A DNA stretch of 64,000 bases from Rhizoctonia solani (GCF_016906535.1 NC_057372.1:1221501-1285500), one strand, 5' to 3'; shown: positions 53,120-64,000, counted from the first letter of the stretch. Program-made: numbers and translations. The notes: generated from the letters alone by a model not told the origin.

Positions 53120-53849
53120 ATGTCTATTGTAACTATACGTGATGTCACATTCCTGAACAATCCGGCAAAATTCCAAGATCCATACTACTTCAAGGTTACG
53201 TTCGAGTGCATAGCTCCACTGAAGGAAGGTGAGTTATTATGTAGTATCTGGCCAATATCATATCCTGTTTAACTTACTGTCTTATCTAGACCTTGAATGG
53301 AGAGTTATATTCGTCGCCTCTCCCGACCGAGAAGATCTTGATCAAGAACTTGACGACTGTATGGTTGGACCAGTACCCCCTGGCGTGAACGCCTTTGATT
53401 TTGAAGCCAACCCACCCAACCCCGCAAGCATACCTAAAGAGGATGTACTAGGAGTTGCAGCAGTTATTCTAACAGGCCTATACAAAGACCAGGAGTTTGT
53501 CCGAGTGGGATACTATCAAAATACCGAATACGACACAGAGGAAATGAACCAAGACCCTCCAGCTGAAATAGATTTCTCTCGGCTACGTCGAGAACTGGCT
53601 GCAAAGCCTCGTGTAACGAGGTTCAACATCAAGTGGTCAGTAATTCATTTTATCGGTGGTATTTATTGCTCACATCTAACATCGATATCCACCAGGGATA
53701 CCGACGCCACTCCTGCGCCAACCACCCCTTCGATACCCACCGCTTCATCCAATACAACAAACGCCGCTCCGGGCGCACCGTTGGCTCGAGACCCTGGGGC
53801 GTACGGTGGGCTTTCAGCATCCTCTGTATCCGTTCCAGCCGCATCGTAA
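53120..53849 (+). CDS. ASF1: Asf1 histone H3-H4 chaperone
   Basis: Nuclear chaperone that hands H3-H4 to CAF-1 and HIR and supports H3K56 acetylation. Start [20 protein letters not shown] at 53120; intron; [92 protein letters not shown]. The core immunoglobulin-like domain (about 155 residues) is complete, with a short Ser/Ala/Pro-rich tail. Two introns: after KEG (about 53229-53289) and within W of IKW (about 53637-53695). It acts in the same pathway as the Hst3/4-like sirtuin at 6.3 kb, although the two are far apart here. Confidence 0.95.
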
Positions 53850-54152
53850 AACAGTATAACATTCGTATTATTATTTCTCGGGTAATCATGGTTGTACGCA
53901 GGATACTTCTGGTAGAGCTGTTTATTTAGTGTATGGTCGGTTGTCTGTCGCATGCGCTGTCGTATTCTGTCTCAATATACAGGGATTTACTTTCCATATA
54001 CATTCTCTCTGCTTAGTAATCATTCAGCTACCGCATATTTTCCGGGTTTGTAGTTCTTTCTATCCACCACCGTTATTTGTCGTCTCCTCCAGTTTTGGAG
54101 GCCGACTTGTATATATTGTATTAGTAGCACTGCCGCAACTCTTTCCGTACAC

Positions 54153-55055
54153 ATGTATGACAGACGAACTGGACTTCTAGATTTACCGGCTGAAGTGAGC
54201 AACTCGACTCCCCTCGCCCTTGTTCTTCCTCATAGCCTTCCCTCGTCTTAGCTGCTGTTTGAAATATTGGCATACTCTACTTCGGCTCAACTACCCCTTG
54301 TCAATAAACACCTTTTGCACACCTTCCACCACGCTCCGCCGTCTTGCCGAGCCTATTTCATACTGGGCAGACTCAAGCCATCGGCTCTCATAACACCCGG
54401 GCTCATCTTAGAGAGCGCACTCTCCTATCCAATATGCACTGAAATCGTTCTCGACTATCTGGAGCACATGTGTCCGCTTGCCTTGTTATCCCGGTCGGAG
54501 CTCAAGGCTGTCCGCGTCTCACCAGGTAGATGGCTGTTCCGAAACCTACAAAGCCAACCCAAACCGAAGCGGAGGCGAAAATACGGGCCTAATTTTACTC
54601 CTAACCCATTATTTTGTTCGAATGCAAACTCTCGTACCAATCCGTTAACCTTTCTCGAGGCTCTAGAACGTCGATACACGCTTGAATTCCCGGCGCTTGG
54701 ATCGGCGTTTTCTTTAGCCATGTGCGTGCGAGCTGGGCCAGCGCAACGCCCGTTGTTGGAACTTTTGCTACGGAACGGCGCAGATCCCAGTGCCAAATCT
54801 TGTTTGCCGTTACAGATTGCTGCCGCCTCGGGTGATCTAGGCGCGTTGAAGTTGATGATTGAGCCTTCCGTAGAGCAACAAGCCCAGGGAACCGTTGGGG
54901 CAAAACGTAGGCGAATGGAGGACAGAGCCCAACCAACGACCAAAGTTTTATTGGAGGCTGTCAAGGGGAGACACATCGAGGTGGCGGAATGGCTCATGCA
55001 TGAGAAAGGCGTTGTTCCAGATATGACAACCATGCGGATGTTACAAGATGTTTAG
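54153..55055 (+). CDS. F-box-like protein with ankyrin-type repeats
   Basis: Two exons: MYDRRTGLLDLPAE, intron 54195-54251, LLFEILAYSTSAQLPLVNKH. The N-terminus LPAELLFEILAYS is F-box-like. The second half has ankyrin-like units: LLELLLRNGADPSAKSCLPL with QIAAASGDLGALKLMIEP, and VLLEAVKGRHIEVAEWLMHE. A basic stretch PKPKRRRKYG lies between. About 281 residues, unrelated to the five-copy family nearby. Possible substrate adaptor of an SCF ligase; inferred. Confidence 0.65.
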
Positions 55056-55549
55056 AAATTAATCCTAGGTCAACTTGCCTCGAGCAAGATTGTCAGCACA
55101 CAGTGGTAGCTACTTTTCGGAAGCTACTATAAGGCTTCTGTTCCCATAAGGTACTAACCAACACACAGATCACAAGCCCTTGTTATACAACGCCCCTCTA
55201 CGGCGGTAATGCAGTGCGGCAATTGCATGATTTGTATATAGATTTCTTCTCTTCCCACTGTTTAGAAAATGAGCTCGCAGGATGGTATGTCATACAGGTA
55301 TTTTGAATGGGGAGGTGAATTAGAATACATGCGTGTGGCGTAAAAGTACTGAGAACAGTGCCCAACATTGAGAAACGCGTCCAATTAGGCGTTCTTACAC
55401 ATAAAAATAAAGAAAAGTACCGAAGCAATCATCGACGGATGGGCTAGGGTAGAACAAAATAATCACGAATAGGTTTGTGTAGTGAATTTGAGAAAGCATA
55501 GCGATCATTGGCATTTGGAGATGGTTTGAGATTGAGGATTTTGTCGACT
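55056..55549. other. Convergent 3' intergenic region
   Basis: Spacer between the F-box/ankyrin-like gene (+) and F-box-like copy C (-). No gene seen. Confidence 0.5.
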
Positions 55550-56599
55550 TCAAACTCTGGCAGCACCCGGGCCGACATCGCATCTGCTGACACCTAGGTG
55601 GTAGGGGCTAAACCAATCCATCCACTCTACGCTTTCCAGTGATGGGACCATTGCTTTCATCACTGCGCTTGCGCTACGTTCGAGAGCCCTCGATTGTTCG
55701 TAAAATCCATCTCGACAGAATGAGCAAGTGTCTGGTCCAAACTTGCTTTCCGCTTCCTCGTCGCGGTGATAAAACTCGATAAGCAGAGGTTCGTCGGGCG
55801 GTTCATTTACGGCAGGTTGCTGTCCAGAGTCAATGAGAGCCTGCTGCCAATTCACTGGAACAGGCGCTGCCACTTCTCGAAGATGATAGGCACGGTGAGC
55901 GAGCACAGTTGCGGAGGGAACAAGGTAAACCCCGAGTCTAAGTTGTTTCAGTCTCCTAAGAGATACTATCTCTTGAGCAACCGAGTGCTTCAACAAAGGT
56001 CAGAATAAATATGCATCTAAGCGATAGAAGAACATACGGCGTAATCTTCTATACCATGGGATGCAATATATGCGTCGTGCTCGAAAGGAAATCCGAGCCA
56101 AAATTCGCATGCTGGAATCCTATTAAACATAGTACATCGCCCCAGGCGTAGCACCTCAATATTGGGGCAGTGATCTCTCACAATTCTCATAATACTGAGA
56201 TCAGGGCCATGAGCGCACGTAATCTCCAGCCGCAAGATGCTTGTAGGTAGTAAATTAAAGACATCACGGTACGAGAAGCGCCCTGAAGCATTCTTGTATA
56301 CGTCCTCGTGTGCGTTGATCGAGACAGTATGTAGATGTGGAAATTGGTTTAAGACAGACTGATTACCAGAATCAAGAGCCCCATCCAAACATATTAGTTC
56401 TCTTCAATGGCGCGTACATCAGGAGACACAATGAAGCAGTAATTCAGCATCGTAGGAGCCTCGGGGATGGAAATAGTACTAACCGAACTGAATTTGTCAT
56501 TTTAAGAACTACTTCCCAATCTCCTGAATCACGTATGGTTAGCAGGTAAACCCAGCGGAGCATCCCCATATCATGAAGGGGGCGAGAAGCAGACATAAA
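55550..56599 (-). pseudogene. F-box-like family, copy C, lacking its N-terminus
   Basis: Family blocks from the middle on: FMSASRPLHDMGMLRWVYLL; intron after SVR; ICLDGALDSGNQS; RFSYRDVFNLLPTSILRLEI; HGPDLSIMRIVRDHCPNIEV; hallmark LRLGRCTMFNRIPACEFW with FPFEHDAYI; intron; HSVAQEIVSLRRLKQLRLGV; LVPSATVLAHRAYH; a CSFC pair; ending VEWMDWFSPYHLGVS. The F-box-like region and the first exon are missing: just upstream of FMSAS the sequence passes straight into the truncated copy D in another frame. It can only be expressed from an internal start or as part of the fusion, so it is probably not functional. Confidence 0.75.
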
Positions 56600-57680
56600 G
56601 CGTGAAGTAAGGAAACCAAGCTCGAGATGTCAATCGATGTATTGACCTCGGCTTGTATCCCCTGGATACCTTCCTGCATGACAACTGCATGTTCCCAATT
56701 GATTTCCTGCGGGGCGATAGATTGGCGAGTGTGAAAGACCCGGTGGGCAAGTACTATGTCGGAAGGGGCCATGTATATGCCCGTATACAACGTTGTGAGT
56801 CTTTGGAGAGGCTGAAGCTCTTGAGCCAGGGAGTGCTGCGGAAGATGTTAGTACTGTAATCTCAGCCTCCAGCAATGATAAACTCATCACGTACTGCATA
56901 GTCATCAGTTCCTTCTAGAGCAATATACGAATTATGTTCCAATGGGAACGCACTCCAGAATCCGCATGCCGGAGAACGGTTAAACATAGTGCATCTTCCT
57001 AACCAGAGCTCCTCCAGATTAGGAGCATAACGCTTAACTACATTAATTATATTGATAGCAGGAGAATGTGCATTTTTAACGTGAAGTCGAAGAACTGATG
57101 AAGGAAGAGTAGTGAGGAGGGTATAGTAAGAGAAGCGACCCGTATCAGCGCTACGTTGAATGTCGCTATGCGAATCGATCGATATGGTATAAAGTCGGCG
57201 AAAGTGAGCCAGGACTGTTCCAGACTCTGTCGTATTGAAGCAGCCATCGAGGCAATTTAGTTCTCTAGATTGGAGGTACTTATGATTATTGAGACAGGTA
57301 AACCCTTCTTATTACACGCACCTAACCGAATCGCGGTAGCGGAGAGCAGTATGCCAATCTTGTGGGGTATGGATGCTAAGCACACTAACCCACCGGACCA
57401 TGCCGATAGAATGAAGCGCCGAGCTCGCATTCATGAACCCGGATACTTCCTCCCATGGAGGCTTCCGGCAGCAAATCATTTCGGGCTCTTTGTTGCTCTG
57501 GAGAATGAATGGGCTGACTTCAAACAAATAGTCCGCTACTAACTCAAATATCTCGATGCTAAACACTACAGGTTTAACAGTGGGCCTGGTTGAGATGACA
57601 GTTTAACGGAAAGATCTTTTGCAATACTTTCAAACTACTTACGGAGTGTATTGCTTTGGCTGGGATATTGAATAACCCAT
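56600..57680 (-). pseudogene. F-box-like family, copy D, lacking its C-terminus
   Basis: Starts MGYSISQPKQYTP at 57680; a phase-2 intron (57642-57586) leads to TVKPVVFSIEIFELVADYLF; then PPWEEVSGFMNASSALHSIG; intron; NCLDGCFNTTESGT; RFSYYTLLTTLPSSVLRL; SPAINIINVVKRYAPNLEEL; hallmark LWLGRCTMFNRSPACGFW with FPLEHNSYI; intron; HSLAQELQPLQRLTTLYTGI; APSDIVLAHRVFHTR; ending at SSLVSLLH. The CxxC block and the EW-x-x-WF-x-P-x-HLG end are absent: at about 56600 it runs out of frame into copy C. The N-terminal two thirds is intact, so a truncated protein is possible. Confidence 0.75.
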
Positions 57681-58795
57681 GTATGAAACCAAAGGAATGG
57701 GTTGTGGCTACTAAAAGATCGAAAAACAAGTACCAGTCAATGGAGTTATGATAAATTCAATTAAAGTTGTCGGAACATCGTTCGGAACACACACATGAGT
57801 GTTTGGGTGGTAGCTAATCTTGGTCATGCGCTCTGGGTTTAAGTAGGCATACGTAGGGTGCGTTGTTATCCAACGATATTCTTGCTGCGTAGTTGCTATG
57901 CCACAGGCGCTATAGCTAGTAAATACAATAGTTCTGGTGAGAATTTCTCGATGACTTGTGCACATAGCCGGTGCCTAATTCCATGCCCATAAAATCATAA
58001 CCTGAGAACTCCCTCCTGCATATATGCAAACTGCTCCACCTGGTACTCCGGCGTTTGGAGCCACCGATAGCCACCCCCTGATAATTGCTAATCGGCTGCA
58101 AAATCGCTTGCCATAATGAGGCCATATACTCATCTATGCTCCACGTACACCCTCTACGTAGATACGTTACGTTGTGGGGTTTGTGTATCATTGGATATAT
58201 CTGAAACATCGATCACCGGGTTCCTTGCCTAAGTTGACTAAGGCTCAACAAGCTGCTAGGTTGTGGCACTGTGGATTTTCGCCACATCGGCTCAAATCTA
58301 GACACACCACCTTGAGACCTTTTAGATAAATCTCTCTACTTACATACTACCTCTCTACCTCTACGAATTGTCACTCCCCGATTTTATCAATACATGCGGG
58401 CGTTCAATAGCTTATAAGTTTTCGAGATGTCTTAAGTGCAGTATCAATTTTTATATAAATTTTACAACTAAAAGATCCAATCTGTATGAGAAAGTTCAAG
58501 GCGAACTGTATACGTGGTGAGGCGTAAGACTGGCTCGGATTGGAGCCTCGCTTAAACAAGCTGGATAACTATTCTCTCAGAGAATGAATTAAAACAACTT
58601 TGTCTATAGCACCTTATATACATGTATTAGAATAGAACTCTATTACGCGTAAGCCTAGCTCTAGTTGGTATGACAAAACCTAGTAGAATAGCGTGGAAGT
58701 AGGACGAGTGGAACGGATACCGCTCGTGTGATCTATTCATCATGATCGCATCTAATGGGATGTTTTTGAGCCAGTTTAATTCCCTGTAGCTCTCA
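57681..58795. other. Intergenic region between copies D and E
   Basis: Minus-strand frames near 58120-57870 hold phrases such as LSVAPNAGVPGGAVCIYAGG and TRTIVFTSYSACGIA that faintly recall MFS permeases but do not form one frame. They may be a decayed gene. Nothing else seen. Confidence 0.35.
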
Positions 58796-60077
58796 TTAGC
58801 CAGAGCAAGTGCCCAAATGTTTGGGGGTGAACCAATCCATCCATTCTATACGCTCCAAACTGGGGACACCCTTCTTCAGAATGCGGTTCGCACTGGTTGT
58901 TGCGGATCTTGATAGATCAAACGATTCTTCTCTGCATCTTTCACAATTTTTTTCTTCTGGTTCTTGATGGAGCAGCGCTATCAAATCTGAAACCTGAGGT
59001 GGTGTAGGTGGAGGTGGAGGTTGAGGCTGCGGTTGTGGGTCAACTGTATCCGGCGAAGTTAAGGTAAGCGCCGTTTGCCAGTTGATCTGCGGTGGTGCGG
59101 GCTGGCCGTAAACATGAAAACATCTATGGGCTAGCATTGCGGCTGAGGGCATGAGGTATATCCCCAAGCGAAGTGACTTGAGGTTTCTGAGCGAGGCCAG
59201 CTCATCAGCAAGCGAGTGCTATTGGTCGCGGTTAAGAAAAAAAAAAAAAAAAAGGTCACGTCAAGCTGATGAGCATACTTCTAGAGAAACACACTCACCG
59301 CATATGAATCAGATCCTTCGCAGGAGAAGTAACAGTTGTGTTCGAAGGGGAACGCCATCCAAAAATGACATGCAGGAATACGGTTGAACGCAGTACATCT
59401 TCCCAACCATAGCGATTCAAGTTTGGGGCAGTGTCGCTTGGCACACGCGATTATGCTCGCGTCAGGCCCGTGAGCGTGTCTGACTTCCAGATACTTTAGA
59501 GTCTGTGGCAGAGTCACAAGTACCTTTCGATATGCGAACCGATGGGCGCCCGGTACTTGTTGTACATCTTCATGACAATCAATAGAAATAGCTCGTAGTT
59601 TGGGGAATCGAGACCAAACGGAGTTATCCAAAGGTAAAAACTGGGAAACTTCAAAGATCAACTCCCTATGGCCGAAATTAATTGTTGATGCCGAAATTAG
59701 ATACAGCAAAGCCGTACCTGATATAGTGAGAAAACGATGCGGCAATCTCGAGATCTAGCGTGGTTCGGATTATTAATACTCCAATCCAGCGTTCGAGACC
59801 AATTCGATGTAACTTGCGAGAAGCGTTCATGAAGCCAGCGACATGGCGCCACTCCGGTTTTACACAACATATAGTCTCGTTCTCGACGTTTCCACTATGA
59901 CTCGAAGGCTTCAACTCGAAGAGAAAGTCTGCAATTAAATTGATTAGTTCATATGGAAATTCTGGTGACTTGTTCGCGGTCAGTTGGCTGGAATGAATCG
60001 CAAAAACGGTTAGCGGGAGGTCATTGTCCAATCATATTAACATGCCTTTTCTGCGCAATCTGAGAAGTGTTCTCCAT
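58796..60077 (-). CDS. F-box-like family protein, copy E
   Basis: Start MENTSQIAQK at 60077; a phase-2 intron at 60045-59988 with a GCATGT donor (GC-AG) and a CTAAC branch point joins to QLTANKSPEFPYELINLIAD, the F-box-like region; then EWRHVAGFMNASRKLHRIG; intron; FLPLDNSVWSRFP; RFAYRKVLVTLPQTLKYLEV; HGPDASIIACAKRHCPKLES; hallmark LWLGRCTAFNRIPACHFW with FPFEHNCYF; intron containing a 17-base T run; HSLADELASLRNLKSLRLGI; MPSAAMLAHRCFH; a Pro/Gln-rich insert; a CERC pair; ending IEWMDWFTPKHLGTCS. Intact apart from needing the non-standard donor. Confidence 0.75.
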
Positions 60078-61556
60078 TGCTGGTACGGGCGATAAGGTAA
60101 GTCCCTGCGCGTTCGAGAATTAAATGGGAATGAGAGCCGATGTAACAGAGGCCCCGGAAATCCCGGGAGCGCTGCGGGACTCGCTGTTGTCAGCGAGCAC
60201 TCCGGATCCGTCGGTCCCTAGCGAACAACCACCTGCAAGAGATGAGCTCTTGGAGGCACCGCCACATTTCAACAAGAGTCGCTCAAGAACTCTCCCAAAG
60301 AACTCCCCACACAGAGATGTACACCCGCAGCTCGCGCAGTTCTCCGAACATTCAAGAGTCCCAGAAGATTTCGTGGTACATGAAACTTTTACTCGTCAAC
60401 GACCACTCAGAACGAGAAACCTAACAATTACCATATCAGGTGTTTCAGGGCCACGAACTGGCATGGGTCCCGGATATCGATGAGCCGAGTCCATACAGTA
60501 TACGAAATAAACTACGGATGTCCCGGAGTGTTGTTTGAGCGAGGCATGACGCTAGTTCCGGAGATGTGGTTTACCTCTAATATCCCTTGACGTAGCAATC
60601 TGGACTATCAATGTTCGCTCCAAACATCGCGCCGCTTCCATACAAATTTAGGGACATTTTTGTTCTGGGCAAGATTGTTGTTCAGACCCAAACGGCGAAT
60701 TGCACCTACCGTATCACTGCGGGGACTGTCCATAGTGTAACCCGAAAACATGACGCGATTGCCGCTAACGAGCCGGCTTCAGGCGAAACAGTCCATGATA
60801 GGTGGGAAAGAATACGATTCCAATGATATCCGGTCGTCTGCGGGCCAGAGGAAGCGATTTGGCAGCCCATGTATTCAACAGTGTGTAGCCAAGGCAAGAT
60901 CTATTCGAGAACAGAGTCGAGACTGGGCTGCAAAGACTTATAGCATTGATGGGTTGGTGACTTGAAGTCGATAATTATAGGAGGGTGCGTGAAGACGGCC
61001 CATCACCAGCACGTGGGATTCATGTGTATCAACTCTCCTCGGCGAGCCGGGTTAGGATAGCCGAATACGGTAATGTCTTCGAGGTCATTTACGTACTTGA
61101 TTTATTTTGGTTTAAGATAATCGTTGAATCTATCTAACTGCAAGGAAGAAACAGAGCGTCTGTGAAATGTATATGCATCACGCCTGTGACCATAGTGTTC
61201 GAGGCTTCAAGTGAATTGGCCCGCACAGTACTCCTGATTGTAGATTCTTTGTTGAGGCATCTTAAATTATCCACTGAGTATAAACATCCGAAGGGGACAC
61301 TCCTGGTACATGCCGTGAGAGTCCTGACTACTTATGGTACCACAGAGGCCCGGGCATAGATCAAATAATTGATCAGGGCACTCACCATCTTATCAGATAG
61401 TTACGAAGACGCCATCTGATTGGTCAATAAAAAGTGGTCTCAAACACATATGATTTTTTCTGTTTCTGTCTCCCCTGACTTCTTTGGCATCGGTGTACGG
61501 TCCCTAAATACGGGCGGCCGACCACATTCTCTGCTACATTCCCTCACTGTACCACG
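60078..61556. other. Intergenic region upstream of ERG3
   Basis: Holds one weak candidate ORF at 60124-60483 (listed) and the ERG3 promoter, which includes a GATTGGTCAATAAA stretch (inverted CCAAT box) near 61418-61431. No other gene seen. Confidence 0.4.
60124..60483 (+). CDS. Hypothetical small protein (weak)
   Basis: An ATG-started frame of 119 codons with coding-like composition: Pro/Ser-rich, starting MGMRADVTEAPEIPGALRDS, then SEQPPARDELLEAPPHFNKS. No intron, no known domain, no membrane segment. The GC content is higher than in the flanks. It is listed because length and composition are unusual for this intergenic region, but it may be spurious. Confidence 0.3.
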   Translation: MGMRADVTEAPEIPGALRDSLLSASTPDPSVPSEQPPARDELLEAPPHFNKSRSRTLPKNSPHRDVHPQLAQFSEHSRVPEDFVVHETFTRQRPLRTRNLTITISGVSGPRTGMGPGYR

Positions 61557-62943
61557 ATGGATATTGTTCTAGACATCGTTGACGAGCTTATTCTCGACCG
61601 AGTCTATGCTGCAGCACTGCCTCTGTCTGTCTTTCTTCCAAAAGTAGCAGCCAACATTACGGCCTCGGCAGTCCCCCAACCGACCCCTTCGCTGTGGACG
61701 TCTGTCATCAGTACACTGCCTCATCCACCGGTAACACAAGCGGCCGATGCCGCAGGCAGAATCGCAGCCCATACCAGTGGGCTACCCCCATGGCTCCTTA
61801 GGTTTGCTTCACCAGCAGTTACCGCGTCGGCCTGGCCCCGCGACTACATACCCCGCCAATTGCTTTCTCTTTCCCTCATTACATTGATTGGGATTCATGT
61901 CCTGTACTTCGTCTTTGCCGCAATGTCCTACTACCTCATCTTCGACCACAACATGATGAAACATCCCAGATTTTTAAAGGTGAGCAAAACTGAAGCGGCT
62001 CTTCCTTACACATGCTAATCATCTTTTCAGAACCAAGTCAGGTTGGAAATCGAATGTGCACTACGCGCATTTCCTGGCATGACCTTGCTTACTCTCCCTT
62101 GGTTCTTGGTACGTATGATAGCTTCCAGCTCTGAACTTGCGTGTTGAAACTAGTCTTTAGGGGGAGGTGAGAGGCTACTCGCGACTATATGAGGATCCAG
62201 CAGAATACGGCTACACATACTTGGTCCTTTCGATACCATTGTAAGTCTCTACAGCCCCTAAATCGAGACCCGTCCTGATCATAGATACAGCTTCTTCGTA
62301 TTTACCGATTACCTCGTCTATTGGATCCATCGCCTTCTGCACCATCCCTTGCTTTACAAACGCCTGCACAAGCCCCACCACAAATGGTTGATTCCTACCC
62401 CCTTCGCTAGCCATGCGTTCCACCCAGTGGATGGATATGCCCAGTCACTTCCCTATCATATATTCATCTTTCTTGTACGATATTCATTTCAAGTCTGATT
62501 GTATCAAACTGATCATTCTTTACAGTTCCCACTCCACCGATGGGTCTATCTTGGATCGTTTGTTGCGGTCAATTTCTGGAGTATCTTTGTGAGTCTCACG
62601 ACTTTTCAGAAGACCCCCAATCGAAGTCTTATGCCACACTACTCCCTAGATTCACGACTCGGATATGATCACCGGGAACACCCTCATCAACATCATTAAT
62701 GGTCCAGCCCATCACACACTGCACCACTTGTATTTCACCTGCAACTACGGTCAGGTATGTTGTCCGACTGCATTCCGCACTTTTTTCTCAACATGGTAAC
62801 TGATCGTCGCTGCCTCTTTTGGACAGTACTTCACGTGGGCGGATCGTTGGGGCGGATCTTACAAGCATCCGTCTGCCGAGTTCGACCCGATGAATGACAT
62901 CAAAATAGTTGATGCTGCTCTGGCCAAACATAAATCAGATTAA
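61557..62943 (+). CDS. ERG3: Erg3, sterol C-5 desaturase
   Basis: ER membrane di-iron enzyme that introduces the C5-C6 double bond into episterol in ergosterol synthesis. Start [20 protein letters not shown]; membrane segments around [57 protein letters not shown]. The three His boxes are present: HRLLHH, HKPHHK and [13 protein letters not shown]. The end is [19 protein letters not shown] with a KHKSD tail, Lys-rich as for ER retrieval. Six introns of normal size; the apparent stop-free run SLTTFQ is intronic. The start is the first ATG, after a CT-rich leader. Complete. Confidence 0.94.
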
Positions 62944-63523
62944 AATCGCAACCGCGGTAATGCTCAGTGCAGCGCGTGACCGAGCGAAAACGTGACTAAA
63001 TTTGCCACATATTTTGTATGCTGATCTCCTACCTGGGCGTATGTGTGTTATACGGATGTAATGTGTTTGTTGATATCTTCGTATATTTCGTTGGCTTTAT
63101 GTTATCGATACGTTAATTATTAGCTGTTAGATTACGTTGTTCTTTGAATGGATATATTGGCGAGACCATCGCAATTCATAATATATTTGCTTGGTGACTT
63201 GCACGCTGAATCTGCAAATGCGTCTTCAAAATCGGATAATATCAAGTGTAAAAATCTGCAGGCTGGTTACACGGCTGGTTGGAATGATTCTTGACAGGAC
63301 CGGGCGGTTCCGAGTACTGGGTCATGATGAACACGTGGTTACATTGTGCGAATTCTGACGGGAATGACGATGGAGAGTGACAAATGCGTTCGAGACGAGG
63401 TGGAGGTCCAGTGTCCATTTATCAGCAATCTTGTGGAGTCGTACCAGTATATATTCGACATCTACTTGGATGTCTATTGTCGACACAACTCTTTTCCAGG
63501 CCAAAAGCTTGTTCTTCTCGACT

Positions 63524-64000
63524 ATGTCTGAACTAACTGGGACATATGCGGCCCATGCATACAACACGACAACCAATACATTATCTAACATAACTCAAAC
63601 CGAAGTCATTCATCGTCCGCCTGCTGCGGGACAAATAAAAGTTCGAGTGCACGCAACCGCACTCAATCCCGTGGATGTCCAGCTCGCAGGACTGGAAGGC
63701 GTTAACAAAGTTGTGCTGGATTGGTTCGGAGGGAGATCGAGTCGCAAGGGCGAAGACGGCGAGCTGGCCTCGAAAATCCCTGGGTCAGATGTATCTGGCG
63801 TCGTAGTGGCTATCGGAGAAGGTGTTGGACGATGGAAAGTTGGCGATGAAGTATTCGGATTTTGGATGTCGACGGTCAGTCGGAATTTCTTTCGGCTGTT
63901 CCGGATTGATTCAACTAACGATGTCTCCTATAGGATGGGAATGGTACTAACCAAGCGTATTTGACTATCCCAGAAACCGCTCCCATTGTTCCCAAGCCAG
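63524..64000 (+). CDS. Zinc-type alcohol dehydrogenase / quinone reductase (MDR family), partial
   Basis: N-terminal part of a medium-chain dehydrogenase/reductase, cut by the window end. Start MSELTGTYAAHAYNTTTN; GQIKVRVHATALNPVDVQLA; KIPGSDVSGVVVAIGEGVG; WKVGDEVFGFW; an intron with a GTCAGT donor near 63875; then DGNGTNQAYLTIPETAPIVP. This is the GroES-like domain of the enoyl-reductase/quinone-oxidoreductase branch; the catalytic zinc Cys of true ADHs is not seen at the usual NPVD position. The Rossmann domain lies outside. Substrate unknown. Confidence 0.85.

Noticed and set aside
59236..59253. 17-base A run (T on the coding strand) as a mobile-element poly-A tail
   Set aside because: It lies within an intron of F-box-like copy E with no duplicated flanks or element body; more likely a pyrimidine tract or slippage run.

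Overview
The window reads as nuclear DNA of a filamentous basidiomycete (Agaricomycetes). The genes are densely interrupted by introns of about 45-60 nt with CTAAC/CTAAT-like branch points, both tRNA genes carry introns, and the housekeeping proteins are fungal in type (mitochondrial ketol-acid reductoisomerase, Erg3, Hst3/4-type sirtuin, Rae1, Asf1, Dbp2, APC10). The F-box-like paralogue family resembles ones I associate with Rhizoctonia, but the genus is only a guess. I see no intact transposon, CRISPR array, rRNA gene or viral gene.

Layout. 0-8.1 kb: APC10 (-), tRNA-Thr(AGU) (+), tRNA-Arg(CCU) (-), a many-exon MFS transporter of the Git1/Pho84 type (+), then DSS1/SEM1 (-) divergent from an Hst3/4-like sirtuin (+). 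8.1-13.6 kb is mostly gene-poor, with one C2H2 zinc-finger gene (-). 13.6-24 kb: RAE1 (+), nitronate monooxygenase (-), ILV5 (-), a URI/Bud27-like protein (-), a small heat-shock protein (+). 24.4-32 kb is sparse: an alpha/beta hydrolase (-), a small secreted protein (-), loose exon-like fragments and a CRIB-domain protein (-). 32.6-40.6 kb is a minus-strand run: DBP2, a DDT-WHIM-PHD chromatin protein and an Alba-like protein. 41.7-60.1 kb holds five copies of an F-box-like family. Two are on + (41.7 and 46.5 kb) and three on - (55.6, 56.6 and 58.8 kb), around a core of a dsRBD-like ORF, a Ser-rich hypothetical protein, mL54, ASF1 and an F-box/ankyrin-like protein. 61.5-64 kb: ERG3 (+) and the 5' part of a zinc-type alcohol dehydrogenase/quinone reductase (+), cut by the window end.

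Points that stand out: two adjacent F-box-like copies are fused out of frame by loss of their intervening ends; DBP2 has a 742-nt intron packed with hairpins in a genome of ~55-nt introns; at least four introns are best explained as GC-AG; there are 7-nt and 16-nt microexons; and DSS1 and the Hsp20 gene each lack one base in a mononucleotide run inside a conserved region, which suggests assembly error more than gene death.

All gene models were spliced by eye from reading frame, splice signals and remembered family motifs. Internal exon boundaries of long genes are approximate unless given.
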